DNA of 57,498 nt from Clostridia bacterium. Lineage in GTDB: Bacteria > Bacillota > Clostridia > Lachnospirales > WQUN01. Positions within the stretch are counted from its first letter, which is position 1; each line of letters opens with the position of its first letter. The translations under genes were made by a program, and so were the position numbers. The notes below the pieces were generated by a model. The model searched no databases, was not told the DNA's origin, and saw nothing but the letters and a program-made list of their open reading frames with translations. The stretch covers positions 1 to 57,498 of the forward strand of contig BNUF01000003.1 in NCBI GenBank assembly GCA_025997155.1, given 5' to 3'. Shown here piece by piece: positions 1 to 8,237 of the stretch.

Positions 1-238
1 ATATGTCGCCTTGGTTCGCCAAAATTTCCTTTACGGTGGACTCCACGGCGGAATAGCTCGAGACGTCGCACTTATAGGCGGCGGCGCGAACGCCCAAGGC
101 GGTTATTTCGGACACGGTTTCCTCGGCGGCGGCGGTATGCCCCGCGTATATCACGGCTATGTCGTATCCGTTTTTTGCCAGCTCAAGGGCGCACGCCTTC
201 CCGATTCCGCGTGAAGAACCTGTTACAACAGCAACCAT
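1..238 (-). CDS. fabG: 3-oxoacyl-ACP reductase FabG (N-terminal part, cut by window edge)
   Basis: NADPH-dependent reduction of 3-oxoacyl-ACP in fatty-acid elongation. Only about 79 N-terminal residues are present. They open with the Rossmann glycine motif TGSSRGIGKA of short-chain dehydrogenases, followed by an alternating beta/alpha pattern (IAVIYAGHTAAAEE). The ATG at 236-238 is preceded by an AAAGGA ribosome site and lies 4 nt after the fabD stop. The catalytic Ser-Tyr-Lys triad lies outside the window. Its place as last visible gene of a fabH-acpP-fabK-fabD operon makes FabG much more likely than a generic dehydrogenase. Confidence 0.9.
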   Translation of the reverse strand, partial: MVAVVTGSSRGIGKACALELAKNGYDIAVIYAGHTAAAEETVSEITALGVRAAAYKCDVSSYSAVESTVKEILANQGDI

Positions 239-242
239 ACTA

Positions 243-1154
243 TCATTCCTTTAGTATCAATAATGCGTTATTTAACGTTTCGGCGTCGGAGACGTTGACA
301 ATCCTGCTCGCTCCGCCGATTTTCGACACAAGCCCCGAAAGGGTCTTGCCCGCGCCCATTTCCGCGAACGCGTCTATGCCGCTCTCGGTTATGTTTTTTA
401 TAGTGTCCGTCCATTTCACAGGACTTTTGATTTGTTCCGCCAAAAGTCCCTTAAAATCGTTTTCATAGGGTTTCCCCGTCACGTTTGAATAAATCGGGAT
501 TTTTGGCGTACTGAAAGTAACGTTTTTCAGGTAATCCGCGAATTTGACGGCGGCGGAGTCCATAAAGGGAGAATGAAACGCCCCGCTCACGTTAAGCCGC
601 ACAAGCCGTCCGCCCAGTTCCTTCACCTTTTTTTCAAACTCCGTCAAGTCCCTCGCCGCGACCACGGTTTGCGCGGGGGAGTTGAAGTTCACGGGGTACA
701 CGTCCTCAAAGCGCGACGACGCGTCTATGACCTCTTGCGCCGACAATTTAAGCACCGCCGCCATAACGCCTTTGTTTGCGTTCGCCGCCTCGTCCATAAA
801 TTCGGCGCGTTTCGTCACCGCCGTGAACGCGTCGATGTCGGAGAGCACCCCCGAAAACGCGAGTGCGGCAAGTTCGCCCAAGGAGAACCCCGCCAACGCC
901 CCGATTTCCCCCGAAAACCCGTCCGCGAAAGCGCGGGCGCAGGCAAGGTCGACCGCGAAAAGGCAAGGCTGGGTGTTTATCGTGCGCGACAACTCTTCCT
1001 CAGGGCCGTTAAAGCATAGTTCGAGCGTACCCTTTTTTATATCTTCAGCCATGTCAAAAACGCGGCGGGCGGCGGGCGAGTTATCGTACAAATCCTTGCC
1101 CATTCCCGCGTACTGCGCGCCCTGACCCGCGAACAACAACGCTACACCAGACAT
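243..1154 (-). CDS. fabD: malonyl-CoA:ACP transacylase
   Basis: Moves malonyl groups from CoA to the ACP phosphopantetheine arm and so supplies the elongation unit of type II fatty-acid synthesis. The 303-aa protein has the expected length. It shows GQGAQ near residue 10, the nucleophile elbow GFSLGE with Ser91, the malonate-binding Arg near 115, and catalytic His193 in SGAFHSPFM. The start overlaps the fabK 3' end by 13 nt, which indicates translational coupling. All main active-site residues are in place. Confidence 0.97.
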   Translation of the reverse strand: MSGVALLFAGQGAQYAGMGKDLYDNSPAARRVFDMAEDIKKGTLELCFNGPEEELSRTINTQPCLFAVDLACARAFADGFSGEIGALAGFSLGELAALAFSGVLSDIDAFTAVTKRAEFMDEAANANKGVMAAVLKLSAQEVIDASSRFEDVYPVNFNSPAQTVVAARDLTEFEKKVKELGGRLVRLNVSGAFHSPFMDSAAVKFADYLKNVTFSTPKIPIYSNVTGKPYENDFKGLLAEQIKSPVKWTDTIKNITESGIDAFAEMGAGKTLSGLVSKIGGASRIVNVSDAETLNNALLILKE

Positions 1155-2089
1155 AACGAAGCTCCTTCAAGGCGTTTTTCCGCCTCCTCAAACATTCTCT
1201 CGATGATATCCTTTGCGGGGAGTTCGTCCCTGACCATAGCGGCAATCTGCCCCGCCATTATGCTCCCCTGCGCAACGTCGCCGTCCACGGCGGCGTTTCT
1301 AAGAGCTCCCGCGCCTAATTTCTCCAATTCTTCTTTTGGAACGTTCCCGCTCTGCTCTTTTTCGGCATAGGAACGCGCAAAGGCGTTTTTTAGGGTACGC
1401 ACGGGGTGTCCCAGGGTTTTTCCCGTGACGATTGTGTCTATATCTTTTGCCTCGAGTATTTTCTTTTTGTAGTTCTCGTGAACCTGACATTCGGTTGCGG
1501 TAAGAAAGCGCGTCCCGCACTGCACGCCCGTCGCGCCGAGCATAAACGCCGCCGCGATTCCGCGTCCGTCGCCGATTCCGCCCGCCGCGATTACAGGGAT
1601 AGAAACCGCGTCGACGACTTGCGGGACAAGGGTGATAGTCGTGAGTTCTCCGACGTGACCGCCCGACTCCCCGCCCTCCGCGATTACTGCCGTCGCGCCG
1701 AATTTCTCGACGCGGCGGGCGATAGCTGTCGAGGGAACGACAGGGACGACCTTAATCCCCGCCGCAAGCCAGTCGGGCATATATGACGCGGGAAGCCCCG
1801 CGCCTGTCGTGACAATCTTTACGCCCTCCTCGATTACAAGTTTCGCGATATCCAAGGCATAGGGACTCATAAGCATAATATTCACGCCGAAAGGCTTGTC
1901 CGTCAGGGCACGGCACTTTCGTATCTGCTCGCGGACATACGGAACTCCCGCGTTCATTGCCGAAATAAACCCGACGCCGCCCGCGTTCGAAACGGCGGCG
2001 GCAAGTGTCGCCTCCGAAATCCACGCCATTCCGCCTTGAAAAATCGGGTATTTTATGTCAAAAATATCACAAATGTTAGTTTTAATCAT
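1142..2089 (-). CDS. fabK: enoyl-ACP reductase II (FMN-dependent)
   Basis: Flavin-dependent last reduction of the elongation cycle; FabK is the triclosan-insensitive alternative to FabI. The 315-aa TIM-barrel protein of the 2-nitropropane dioxygenase/FabK family starts with the family hallmark YPIFQGGMAWIS and has the FMN-phosphate loop AAGGIGDGRG and GATGVQCGTRF. The ATG has a modest AGGGA site. It sits between acpP and fabD, as in streptococcal and clostridial fab clusters, which separates it from look-alike nitronate monooxygenases. Confidence 0.95.
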   Translation of the reverse strand: MIKTNICDIFDIKYPIFQGGMAWISEATLAAAVSNAGGVGFISAMNAGVPYVREQIRKCRALTDKPFGVNIMLMSPYALDIAKLVIEEGVKIVTTGAGLPASYMPDWLAAGIKVVPVVPSTAIARRVEKFGATAVIAEGGESGGHVGELTTITLVPQVVDAVSIPVIAAGGIGDGRGIAAAFMLGATGVQCGTRFLTATECQVHENYKKKILEAKDIDTIVTGKTLGHPVRTLKNAFARSYAEKEQSGNVPKEELEKLGAGALRNAAVDGDVAQGSIMAGQIAAMVRDELPAKDIIERMFEEAEKRLEGASLCLV

Positions 2090-2104
2090 ATTAAGTCCCT
2101 GTCC

Positions 2105-2338
2105 CTACTTTTTTTGTTTTTCGATAATATCCACGAAATCGCTCACTTTTGTGACGTTTTCGTTCGTTTCGATGGTCACGTTGAAAAAGTCCTCAAGTTC
2201 CATAACGATTTCAACCGTGTCGAGGGAGTCAAGCCCGAGTTGCTCGAAAGTCGCGTCAAGCGTTATCTCCGAAATGTCCATGCTCAAATGAGCCGCCAAA
2301 ACCTCTGATACCTTTGTGAAAACCGCGTTGTCCGCCAT
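2105..2338 (-). CDS. acpP: acyl carrier protein
   Basis: Carries growing acyl chains as thioesters on 4'-phosphopantetheine. The 77-aa acidic helical protein has the modification motif GLDSLDTVE with Ser38. A strong AGGAGG site precedes the ATG. It lies between fabH and fabK, so carrier and enzymes are made together. Length, charge and motif are those of a standard ACP. Confidence 0.97.
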   Translation of the reverse strand: MADNAVFTKVSEVLAAHLSMDISEITLDATFEQLGLDSLDTVEIVMELEDFFNVTIETNENVTKVSDFVDIIEKQKK

Positions 2339-2364
2339 AAAAATTCCTCCTGATTATTATATTT

Positions 2365-3309
2365 TTACCAAGTCATAGCGCAGGACCCTGACGTAATCCC
2401 CGCGCCGAACGCGCTGAAAACAACCTTTTCGCCGCGTTTGAGTCCGCCGCGTTTGTTTATCTCGTCCAAAAGAATCGGGATAGACGCGCTCGAGGTGTTG
2501 CCGTATTTTTCGATGTTATGCGGAAAGTATTCGGCGGGGAGGTTCATACGCGAGATTATAGTGTTTATTATGCGCAGATTCGCCTGATGCAGTATATAAT
2601 ATTTCACGTCTGTGGGCTGCAGGTTTGAACGGTCAAGCACGTCGTTTATGTCGGAACACATTGTGGAAACGGCAAGTTTGTAGACTTCCTGCCCGCTCAT
2701 ATGCAGATAGTGCTTTGGTTGATGTTCCTGTACAAACGGGCTGTTTCCCGGTTCATACCGCGAGTAGAGTATGTCGGTGTGCGACGCCGTGTTCACGCGA
2801 AAAATCGGGTCGTCCCCGCTTTTTTCGACGACCACCGCCCCCGCGCCGTCCCCGAATAACACGCAAGTCGAGCGGTCGCTCCAGTCGCAAAGGCGCGAGC
2901 TTTCCTCGGCGCAAATCACGAGTATCTTTTTGTACTCGGAGATAAGAAGCGCGTTGGCTATCTGCAGCGCGAAAACAAAGCCCGAACAAGCTCCGTTTAC
3001 GTCAAGCGCGGGGCAAGTCGCCCCGATTACCTTCTGAACGAAACACCCGAGCCCCGGGGTCATATACTCCCCGATTGTGTTCGAACAAAGAATGTAGTCT
3101 ATCTCGGACACGTCCACCTTCGCGTCCGCAAGGGCCTCAAGAGCCGCGCCCGCCGCCATGTCCTCGAATTTTTCGTCGCTTAATACGCGGCGTTCCTTGA
3201 TTCCCGTACGCGAAAAAATCCACTCGTCGGAAGTCTCAAGGAAAGTCGCCAAGTCGTCATTTGTCACAATCCGCTTAGGTAGACAACTTCCCGTTCCAAG
3301 TATTCTCAA
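2365..3309 (-). CDS. fabH: 3-oxoacyl-ACP synthase III (chain initiation)
   Basis: Condenses acyl-CoA with malonyl-ACP to start fatty-acid chains. The 314-aa thiolase-fold protein keeps the Cys-His-Asn triad: Cys108 in VNGACSGF, His241 in ILHQANLRI, Asn271 in YGNTSS. The start is TTG at 3309, giving LRILGTGSCLPKR, which aligns with usual FabH N-termini. An AGGAGG lies 10 nt upstream and no ATG fits better. It is first in the operon, directly behind a consensus sigma-A promoter. Confidence 0.96.
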   Translation of the reverse strand: MRILGTGSCLPKRIVTNDDLATFLETSDEWIFSRTGIKERRVLSDEKFEDMAAGAALEALADAKVDVSEIDYILCSNTIGEYMTPGLGCFVQKVIGATCPALDVNGACSGFVFALQIANALLISEYKKILVICAEESSRLCDWSDRSTCVLFGDGAGAVVVEKSGDDPIFRVNTASHTDILYSRYEPGNSPFVQEHQPKHYLHMSGQEVYKLAVSTMCSDINDVLDRSNLQPTDVKYYILHQANLRIINTIISRMNLPAEYFPHNIEKYGNTSSASIPILLDEINKRGGLKRGEKVVFSAFGAGITSGSCAMTW

Positions 3310-3366
3310 TACCTTTGCGCCTCCTAGTATTTCAGATTTTTTCCGTAACTATATCCTATTTTATGA

Positions 3367-3395
3367 AGTATAAGAAATTATTACACTTTTGTCAA
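3367..3395 (-). promoter_or_regulatory. sigma-A promoter of the fab operon
   Basis: On the minus strand TTGACA (3390-3395) and TATACT (3367-3372) are separated by exactly 17 nt, close to consensus. The start would lie near 3360, giving a leader of about 50 nt before fabH. No FapR-type operator was recognised. Confidence 0.85.
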
Positions 3396-3400
3396 GAGGG

Positions 3401-3434
3401 AAAAAAAACCCCGCCAAAGCAAGCGGGGGTTTTC
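3401..3434 (-). terminator. rho-independent terminator of the spoIIIA operon
   Basis: On the minus strand a GC-rich stem (arms 3423-3433 and 3405-3414, loop about 8 nt) ends in a run of eight T. It starts directly after the spoIIIAH stop and isolates the sporulation operon from the fab promoter, whose -35 lies a few bases beyond. Confidence 0.85.
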
Positions 3435-3435
3435 G

Positions 3436-4089
3436 TTATTTTTTCACGGGGCTGATTCGTATCTTATCGGCGGTCACGCCCGTTTTGCGTTTGACAATAT
3501 CCTCAATCTGGGCGATTTCCGCGTCGGAGAGCTGCGCCTTGCTCACAACCACGTCCACCGTGTCGTCGTCAATACGCACATAGACTTCCGAAAATCCCTT
3601 ACTCTCAATCATCGCCTCGGCGGCGGTCTCCTTCTCGATACGTTTTTGCAAGGCGAGCATTTCCCCCGCACATTCCGTGCGTTTGCCCTGTTCAATGTTG
3701 CCGTTGTTTATCATATCCGTCAAAATTTCCTTTTGCTTGCTCCGCGCCTGTTCGCGGTCGAGTTTTGCCTGAATGAAGTACGAATCGTCCGTAAACGCCT
3801 GCGAACTCACGAACACCGCCGTCCCCGGGTCTGTTTCGTCCGCGTTTGACGCAATCGCCGGGTTGTCGTCCGCGTTCACAAAAAGCCCGTCGCCGAAATC
3901 CGTGTAGAGGTCGTCTTTGCCCACAGTGTCCGTCCCGCTTGGTATCAACGCCGCCACGTCGCCGTTTTCGTTAAGAGCTATGCCGTTCTCCCTCGACTTC
4001 TCGGTGTCCACATAGTTGAGATACCCCGCAACCGCGACCATAACCACGAGAGCCGTTATAATAATCTGATTCCTCTTTAACACAAACAT
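3436..4089 (-). CDS. spoIIIAH: stage III sporulation protein AH
   Basis: Mother-cell protein whose extracellular domain meets forespore SpoIIQ to form the feeding channel during engulfment. The 217-aa protein has a short cytoplasmic start, one membrane helix (about residues 9-25, ITALVVMVAVAGYL), a low-complexity linker and a C-terminal YscJ/FliF-like ring-building domain (about 130-215). It is the last gene of the operon, before a strong terminator. In the family it is sigma-E controlled. Confidence 0.93.
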   Translation of the reverse strand: MFVLKRNQIIITALVVMVAVAGYLNYVDTEKSRENGIALNENGDVAALIPSGTDTVGKDDLYTDFGDGLFVNADDNPAIASNADETDPGTAVFVSSQAFTDDSYFIQAKLDREQARSKQKEILTDMINNGNIEQGKRTECAGEMLALQKRIEKETAAEAMIESKGFSEVYVRIDDDTVDVVVSKAQLSDAEIAQIEDIVKRKTGVTADKIRISPVKK

Positions 4090-4102
4090 TTTTCTGCCCC
4101 TT

Positions 4103-4654
4103 TCAAGTTTTCATTTTTAACACCTGTATTTTGTGCGGCGGCAAATCAAGCACCGCCCCCGCCGCCCGTATTAAGGACTCTTTTACATAAGCATCTCCTC
4201 CGCCCTGCGCTATAATGATTATGCCCTCCACCCGCGGAGCGCGTTCGGTGAGTACCAACGGATTGTCGTTTACGATTATCTTGTTTGAGGTGTAGCTTTC
4301 GGTGTAATCCGAGGCGGTGCGGGAGGTGTCGCGCTTTGTGTCCTCGCCGACCACGATTTCGCGGCCCTGCTTGACTTTGAGCATAACCATAACCTTCCCC
4401 GCCCCCTCCGTTTGCGAAAGTATCTCGGACAGCCGCCGTTCAAGGTCTTTTTCATAGCCGCCCTCGGTTTCCGCCTCGTTTCGCGTTTCGGGAAGTTTCG
4501 CGGGTTCGGAAATTTCGGGAGCTTTAGAGAGAAACCCCGTCTTGCTTACGACAAGTATCACTATCCCCAGAATAAGCCCCGTGACTATGTTCGCGACGGT
4601 TTTTTTATCCTTGTCCCGAAACGCGGTTTTTATATACTCCGCGAATTTATCCAT
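4103..4654 (-). CDS. spoIIIAG: stage III sporulation protein AG
   Basis: Ring-forming component of the SpoIIIA-SpoIIQ channel in the mother-cell membrane. The 183-aa protein has one membrane helix near residues 20-40 (NIVTGLILGIVILVVS) and a C-terminal ring-building domain with the family-typical stretch GAGKVMVMLKV. ATG at 4654 is preferred. It overlaps the spoIIIAF stop by one base (TGATG), with GGGAGGG upstream; a TTG one codon earlier is possible. Confidence 0.93.
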   Translation of the reverse strand: MDKFAEYIKTAFRDKDKKTVANIVTGLILGIVILVVSKTGFLSKAPEISEPAKLPETRNEAETEGGYEKDLERRLSEILSQTEGAGKVMVMLKVKQGREIVVGEDTKRDTSRTASDYTESYTSNKIIVNDNPLVLTERAPRVEGIIIIAQGGGDAYVKESLIRAAGAVLDLPPHKIQVLKMKT

Positions 4655-5226
4655 CAAGGCGACCCTCCCGCTGTAATATGTATATTATCCTCGTACAAAT
4701 TATAGACTCCGCACAGCATTTTTTTTATGCGGGATAATTCGGCGGATTCTCCGCCCTCTTGCGGAAGAGAAATTTTATCGCCTTTAATCGTGATAATTCC
4801 GCCCCGCTTTTCGGGCTTATAGAGCGTCAAATACATATTCTCAATCGCGCCGAATTCCTCTGGCGCGGTACTTATATCAAAAGCCGCCTCCCCGCATACA
4901 TATTCTTTTGAGGTATTTTTAACGTACATACTTACCTGCGACGACAGCTGTTTTGTGTACTCGTCTAAAATCAGTTTATTTTGCGCCTCGGTCAAATATG
5001 CGAATTTATCCTCGTATTTTTCGCGCAGAGAGTAGCGCGAAAGGGCGAATTCCGCGCCAGAGGGCGGGGTTTTGACAAATTTCGCTATGGGTTTTGTGAC
5101 GATAGTAATAAGTATCAGTCCCATTACAAAATCCACATATCCCTGATATTTGCTATGGGGGATTATGATACGCACGAAACTCTGGAGGATTAAAAACGCC
5201 GCGATGGAGAACAGATAGTTTTGCAT
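4654..5226 (-). CDS. spoIIIAF: stage III sporulation protein AF
   Basis: Membrane component of the SpoIIIA complex. The 190-aa protein has two N-terminal membrane helices (residues about 3-20 and 30-45, the second containing MGLILITIVTKPIA) and a soluble C-terminal domain from about 70 onward. It lies between spoIIIAE and spoIIIAG and its stop overlaps the spoIIIAG start. The family is identified by this topology and position more than by sharp motifs. Confidence 0.88.
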   Translation of the reverse strand: MQNYLFSIAAFLILQSFVRIIIPHSKYQGYVDFVMGLILITIVTKPIAKFVKTPPSGAEFALSRYSLREKYEDKFAYLTEAQNKLILDEYTKQLSSQVSMYVKNTSKEYVCGEAAFDISTAPEEFGAIENMYLTLYKPEKRGGIITIKGDKISLPQEGGESAELSRIKKMLCGVYNLYEDNIHITAGGSP

Positions 5227-5236
5227 AAGTCACCCG

Positions 5237-6268
5237 CTAAAAAGTCACTACTATTATAAGCACAAAAAGGAACATTACGGAAACGGCAAGAAGCGACGAA
5301 AGGAGCAGCCCCGCGAAATCCGCCGCCGCGTCGAGGCATTTGATTATACGCGGGTCGCAGACGGGCTGGATTATCCCTGCCGCGAATCGGTACAAAAAGG
5401 ACAACGCCGCGAGTTTCACGGCGGGTAGGGCGAGTATTAGCGCGAAAGAGATTATAAACGCGGAAACGACGCCGTTTTTTACGGTTTTCGCAAGGTAGAA
5501 ATATGTATCGACAGAGGAGGAGAGCGCACCGCCCACAACAGGGACGAGATTCACCGCGCTTTTCGCCGCCTTTCCCGCAAGGGTTTTCACGGCGGGAACG
5601 CTAAGCCGCTCCAGCGCCAAAACCCCCATAAATATCGTCACGCATAGTTTCAGGCAGAATTTTATAGCTTTCGTGCAAACTTCCGTCAATTTCGTCAGTA
5701 TGTCTTTTTCGCTTAGGGAATTGACCATTTGTACGCTGTTCGTCATCACAATCCCCGTGAGTATGAAATTTTTGATAAATAGAGCCAAAACCCCCGAAAG
5801 GAACACCAGCGAAGGATTTAGGATAAACGCCCCCGCGCCGTTTCCGCTTAGGATTACAGACGCGGTGAGGACGGGTATGCTTGCCTCGATTAAAAGCGTC
5901 AGCCTAGAAATCACGCTTGACGCGATATCATACGCCGCGCGAAAGGACGCGAACATAAGCAGCAGGACGCTTATCGTGAGTGCGTATCCGCCAAGCTCAG
6001 CACTCGCCTTGTTTTTGAAAGAATCCGTCATATTCCGAAGCACCGCGCCGAGAAGCGTCAAAACCGCCAAATTACGAAGCAAAGACAGGTTGTCCGTAAT
6101 CTCCCCGAAAAACATATTAATCACCGACTGAAACACGGCGGCGGGCGAAATCACATACTCCCCCGAGATTATATCCCGCGCCAGCCCGCGAAAACCTTGC
6201 GTCTGCGTAAACTTCTCCAAACCGCTGAAATCAAGCATATCCAGTGTTTCATCAACCAAAAAACACAC
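5237..6268 (-). CDS. spoIIIAE: stage III sporulation protein AE
   Basis: Polytopic membrane protein of the mother-cell SpoIIIA complex. The 343-aa protein has about seven predicted membrane segments and the family-typical stretch VNLVPVVGGALSSSVD. The 5' end is uncertain. GTG at 6268 lies almost on top of an AAGGGG site, while TTG three codons later (6259) has the better 7-nt spacing. No cleavable signal peptide is obvious. Positioned as expected between AD and AF. Confidence 0.93.
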   Translation of the reverse strand: MCFLVDETLDMLDFSGLEKFTQTQGFRGLARDIISGEYVISPAAVFQSVINMFFGEITDNLSLLRNLAVLTLLGAVLRNMTDSFKNKASAELGGYALTISVLLLMFASFRAAYDIASSVISRLTLLIEASIPVLTASVILSGNGAGAFILNPSLVFLSGVLALFIKNFILTGIVMTNSVQMVNSLSEKDILTKLTEVCTKAIKFCLKLCVTIFMGVLALERLSVPAVKTLAGKAAKSAVNLVPVVGGALSSSVDTYFYLAKTVKNGVVSAFIISFALILALPAVKLAALSFLYRFAAGIIQPVCDPRIIKCLDAAADFAGLLLSSLLAVSVMFLFVLIIVVTF

Positions 6269-6271
6269 CCC

Positions 6272-6643
6272 TTACAACAATCCTGATAGAACCTCCAAAA
6301 GCGTAATCAGCGCGGGTGCGGCGATTATCATTATGAAAACCTTGCCCGCCGCCTCGACTTTTGACGAAATCCCGTACTCCCCCGCGTCCGAACAAATCCC
6401 AGCCGCGAACTCCGATATGTACGCAATCCCGATTATTTTAAGCACGAAGGGCATATACTCGTAATCTCCCTCAAGGCTCTTGATTATCTCCGCCACGGCG
6501 TTTATTTTAGGCACTACCGCCGCGAATATGACGACGCTCGCCGCAATCCCTATCATAAGCGACATTTCAGGCGCGTGCCGTTTTAGGGTGAGAGCCAGTA
6601 CGGACGCGGTTATCCCGAGGATTGCAATTTGCGCGAAACTCAT
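6272..6643 (-). CDS. spoIIIAD: stage III sporulation protein AD
   Basis: Small integral membrane protein (123 aa, three to four hydrophobic segments) of the SpoIIIA complex. It is related to SpoIIIAC and contains the characteristic central VLKIIGIAYISEFAAGICSD. ATG start with GGCGG upstream. It lies 11 nt after spoIIIAC. Confidence 0.93.
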   Translation of the reverse strand: MSFAQIAILGITASVLALTLKRHAPEMSLMIGIAASVVIFAAVVPKINAVAEIIKSLEGDYEYMPFVLKIIGIAYISEFAAGICSDAGEYGISSKVEAAGKVFIMIIAAPALITLLEVLSGLL

Positions 6644-6654
6644 ACGTCACCGCC

Positions 6655-6849
6655 TTAAATTTGGAAAAGCGTCTGAATCGTCGTGAAAAGGTCGCTGATA
6701 TGCGGGAAAAGCCACATAAACACCACGATAATACCCGCGATGGATACCAGAGTGCCTTGGTCCTCATGCCCCAGCCGCTTTAACATTTGGTTCATAACGG
6801 CGATGAAAATGGCGATTACCACAATCTGGAATATAGATTTTAAGTCCAT
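6655..6849 (-). CDS. spoIIIAC: stage III sporulation protein AC
   Basis: 64-aa protein with two membrane helices (residues about 5-20 and 32-52) separated by the loop LKRLGHEDQGTL, typical of SpoIIIAC. It is thought to act with SpoIIIAD in the membrane part of the channel. ATG with GGGG-type ribosome site. Operon position between AB and AD. Confidence 0.93.
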   Translation of the reverse strand: MDLKSIFQIVVIAIFIAVMNQMLKRLGHEDQGTLVSIAGIIVVFMWLFPHISDLFTTIQTLFQI

Positions 6850-6858
6850 ACCGCACCC

Positions 6859-7377
6859 CTAAATTAAAACAATCACAAGCATAAGCCCGCCCAACACGCC
6901 GAGATTTAGGTAGAGTTTTTTGTCGTTAGAACTTTTTTCCGATAAAAGCGTCGTTTCGTTGTCGATATATTTAAGGGCAAGCCCGATATTGTTGAGCTGC
7001 ATCGTTGTGTCAAGATATCCGAAAGTTTTCCCGAAACTTAACAGCATTTCAGCGTCGGAGGGGCTAAGCTGCGAGCCGCCCGCGTGCGCCCTAACGGCGC
7101 GTTCCCATAAATCGCAGGCGCGTGAGCCGTCCTGTTCCTGTATCAAATCCGCAAAGGCGGCGAAAATCTTTGAGGCGGCGCAAGGCACCCGCTCCGCAAC
7201 GTTTTGGCACGCCTCCCGCAAGGGATTCGAGAACTCTATTTCCGAAATGAGTATCAGGAAGGCGCGGCGCAGCGACTCCAGTTCGTTCGCCCGAAAAGAA
7301 CTCCGCATGGACATATACGCTCCCCCGAACACGCACGAAATCAGCACTAAAGCTCCGCCTATTATCTTTGCAACCAT
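6859..7377 (-). CDS. spoIIIAB: stage III sporulation protein AB
   Basis: 172-aa protein with N- and C-terminal membrane helices around a helical domain that resembles the type II/IV secretion platform protein GspF. The motif LISEIEFSNPLREA in the first third is family-typical. Here it is the first gene of the operon; the ATPase gene spoIIIAA that normally precedes it is absent. A GGGGCGG site lies 5 nt before the ATG. Confidence 0.9.
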   Translation of the reverse strand: MVAKIIGGALVLISCVFGGAYMSMRSSFRANELESLRRAFLILISEIEFSNPLREACQNVAERVPCAASKIFAAFADLIQEQDGSRACDLWERAVRAHAGGSQLSPSDAEMLLSFGKTFGYLDTTMQLNNIGLALKYIDNETTLLSEKSSNDKKLYLNLGVLGGLMLVIVLI

Positions 7378-7802
7378 ACTATCCGCCCCTGTCCTTTGTT
7401 TATCTATATGTATATGCTCGTCTTGCCAATTTATGCGGTTTTACAATTACCAAAACAGTGGAGCTAACCTTTGCTTGGATGAATAACTCCAGACGATTAT
7501 CAAAAGACTATGAAATATCCAAAATATCTTCTGAAAATATGACTGTAACCTCTAATTTATCAACACTTTTATATTCCCATTTATCCCCTCTACAAAATCC
7601 GCAGCAAAAACAAAAATATTGCGCAACCAAAAAAATAAACCCCGCCATTTTGGGATTTCGCGGGATTTTTCGGTTTTTTCCACTTTCGCGGTTTTTTTGG
7701 TTCTTGTTGCGGTATTACAGCGGTGTCCAGAGATTATTTTGTATCGAGTTTGCAACCTCGCCGTGCCGCTGCCGCCCTAAGGCATATCAGTGTTATACAT
7801 AA
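7378..7802. other. gene-poor stretch upstream of spoIIIAB
   Basis: About 425 bp without a convincing gene on either strand; open frames here have no recognisable domain. On the minus strand a weak sigma-E-like pair (GCATAAA and CATATACA, near 7410-7440) precedes spoIIIAB. It is suggestive only. No trace of spoIIIAA could be read. Confidence 0.5.
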
Positions 7803-8192
7803 TGTGCCAAAGAACTCGCACATCTCGAACTAATCGGGACGATAGTAACACAACTGCTGAGCGGCGTTACGCCAAAGCAGATGCAAGAAGCGGGACTTGA
7901 CGCAAACTATGTTGACCACGGTTTTGGCATATTCCCGGCAAACGCGGGCGGGTTGCCGTTTTCAGCGGATACGATTCAATCTACCGGAAATCCGGTAACG
8001 GACTTATACGAAAACATGGCGGCGGAGAAAAAGGCGAAGGCGACGTATGAGTACCTGCTGAACCTGATTGACGACCCCGATGTCGCCGACCCGATAAAAT
8101 TTTTGCGCGAGCGCGAAATTGTGCATTTCCAGCGTTTCGGCGAGAGTCTGCGGTATGTTCAAGAATACCTTGAACGCAACAGAGTTTCGTAG
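7803..8192 (+). pseudogene. cotJC: C-terminal remnant of manganese catalase / CotJC
   Basis: The frame reads AKELAHLELIGTIVTQLL, GLDANYVDHGFGIFP and REREIVHFQRFGESL, the C-terminal half of di-manganese catalase/CotJC coat proteins, including the conserved metal-region ELAHLE and the Glu-x-x-His (EIVHF). A stop at 7800-7802 precedes the fragment and no ribosome site or start fits. The N-terminal half, with other metal ligands, is missing. A short protein from ATG 7881 is formally possible but would lack the metal site. It ends at a shared terminator with the neighbouring chemoreceptor. Confidence 0.82.
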
Positions 8193-8198
8193 GATTTC

Positions 8199-8236
8199 AA
8201 AAAAAGACTGCCCTCAAACCGACGGCAGTCTTTTTT
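8199..8236. terminator. bidirectional terminator
   Basis: Stem GACTGCC/GGCAGTC (8206-8212 and 8224-8230) flanked by A-run and T-run, so it works in both directions. It closes the catalase remnant on the plus strand and chemoreceptor 1 on the minus strand, whose stop lies 2 nt away. Confidence 0.85.
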
Positions 8237-8237
8237 G

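Noticed and set aside
3310..3366. FapR operator at the fab promoter
   Set aside because: No sequence close to the palindromic FapR consensus was found between the promoter and fabH.
7552..7755. Minus-strand frame as a spoIIIAA remnant
   Set aside because: The translated text has no Walker motifs or similarity to SpoIIIAA; only Lys/Thr-rich filler.
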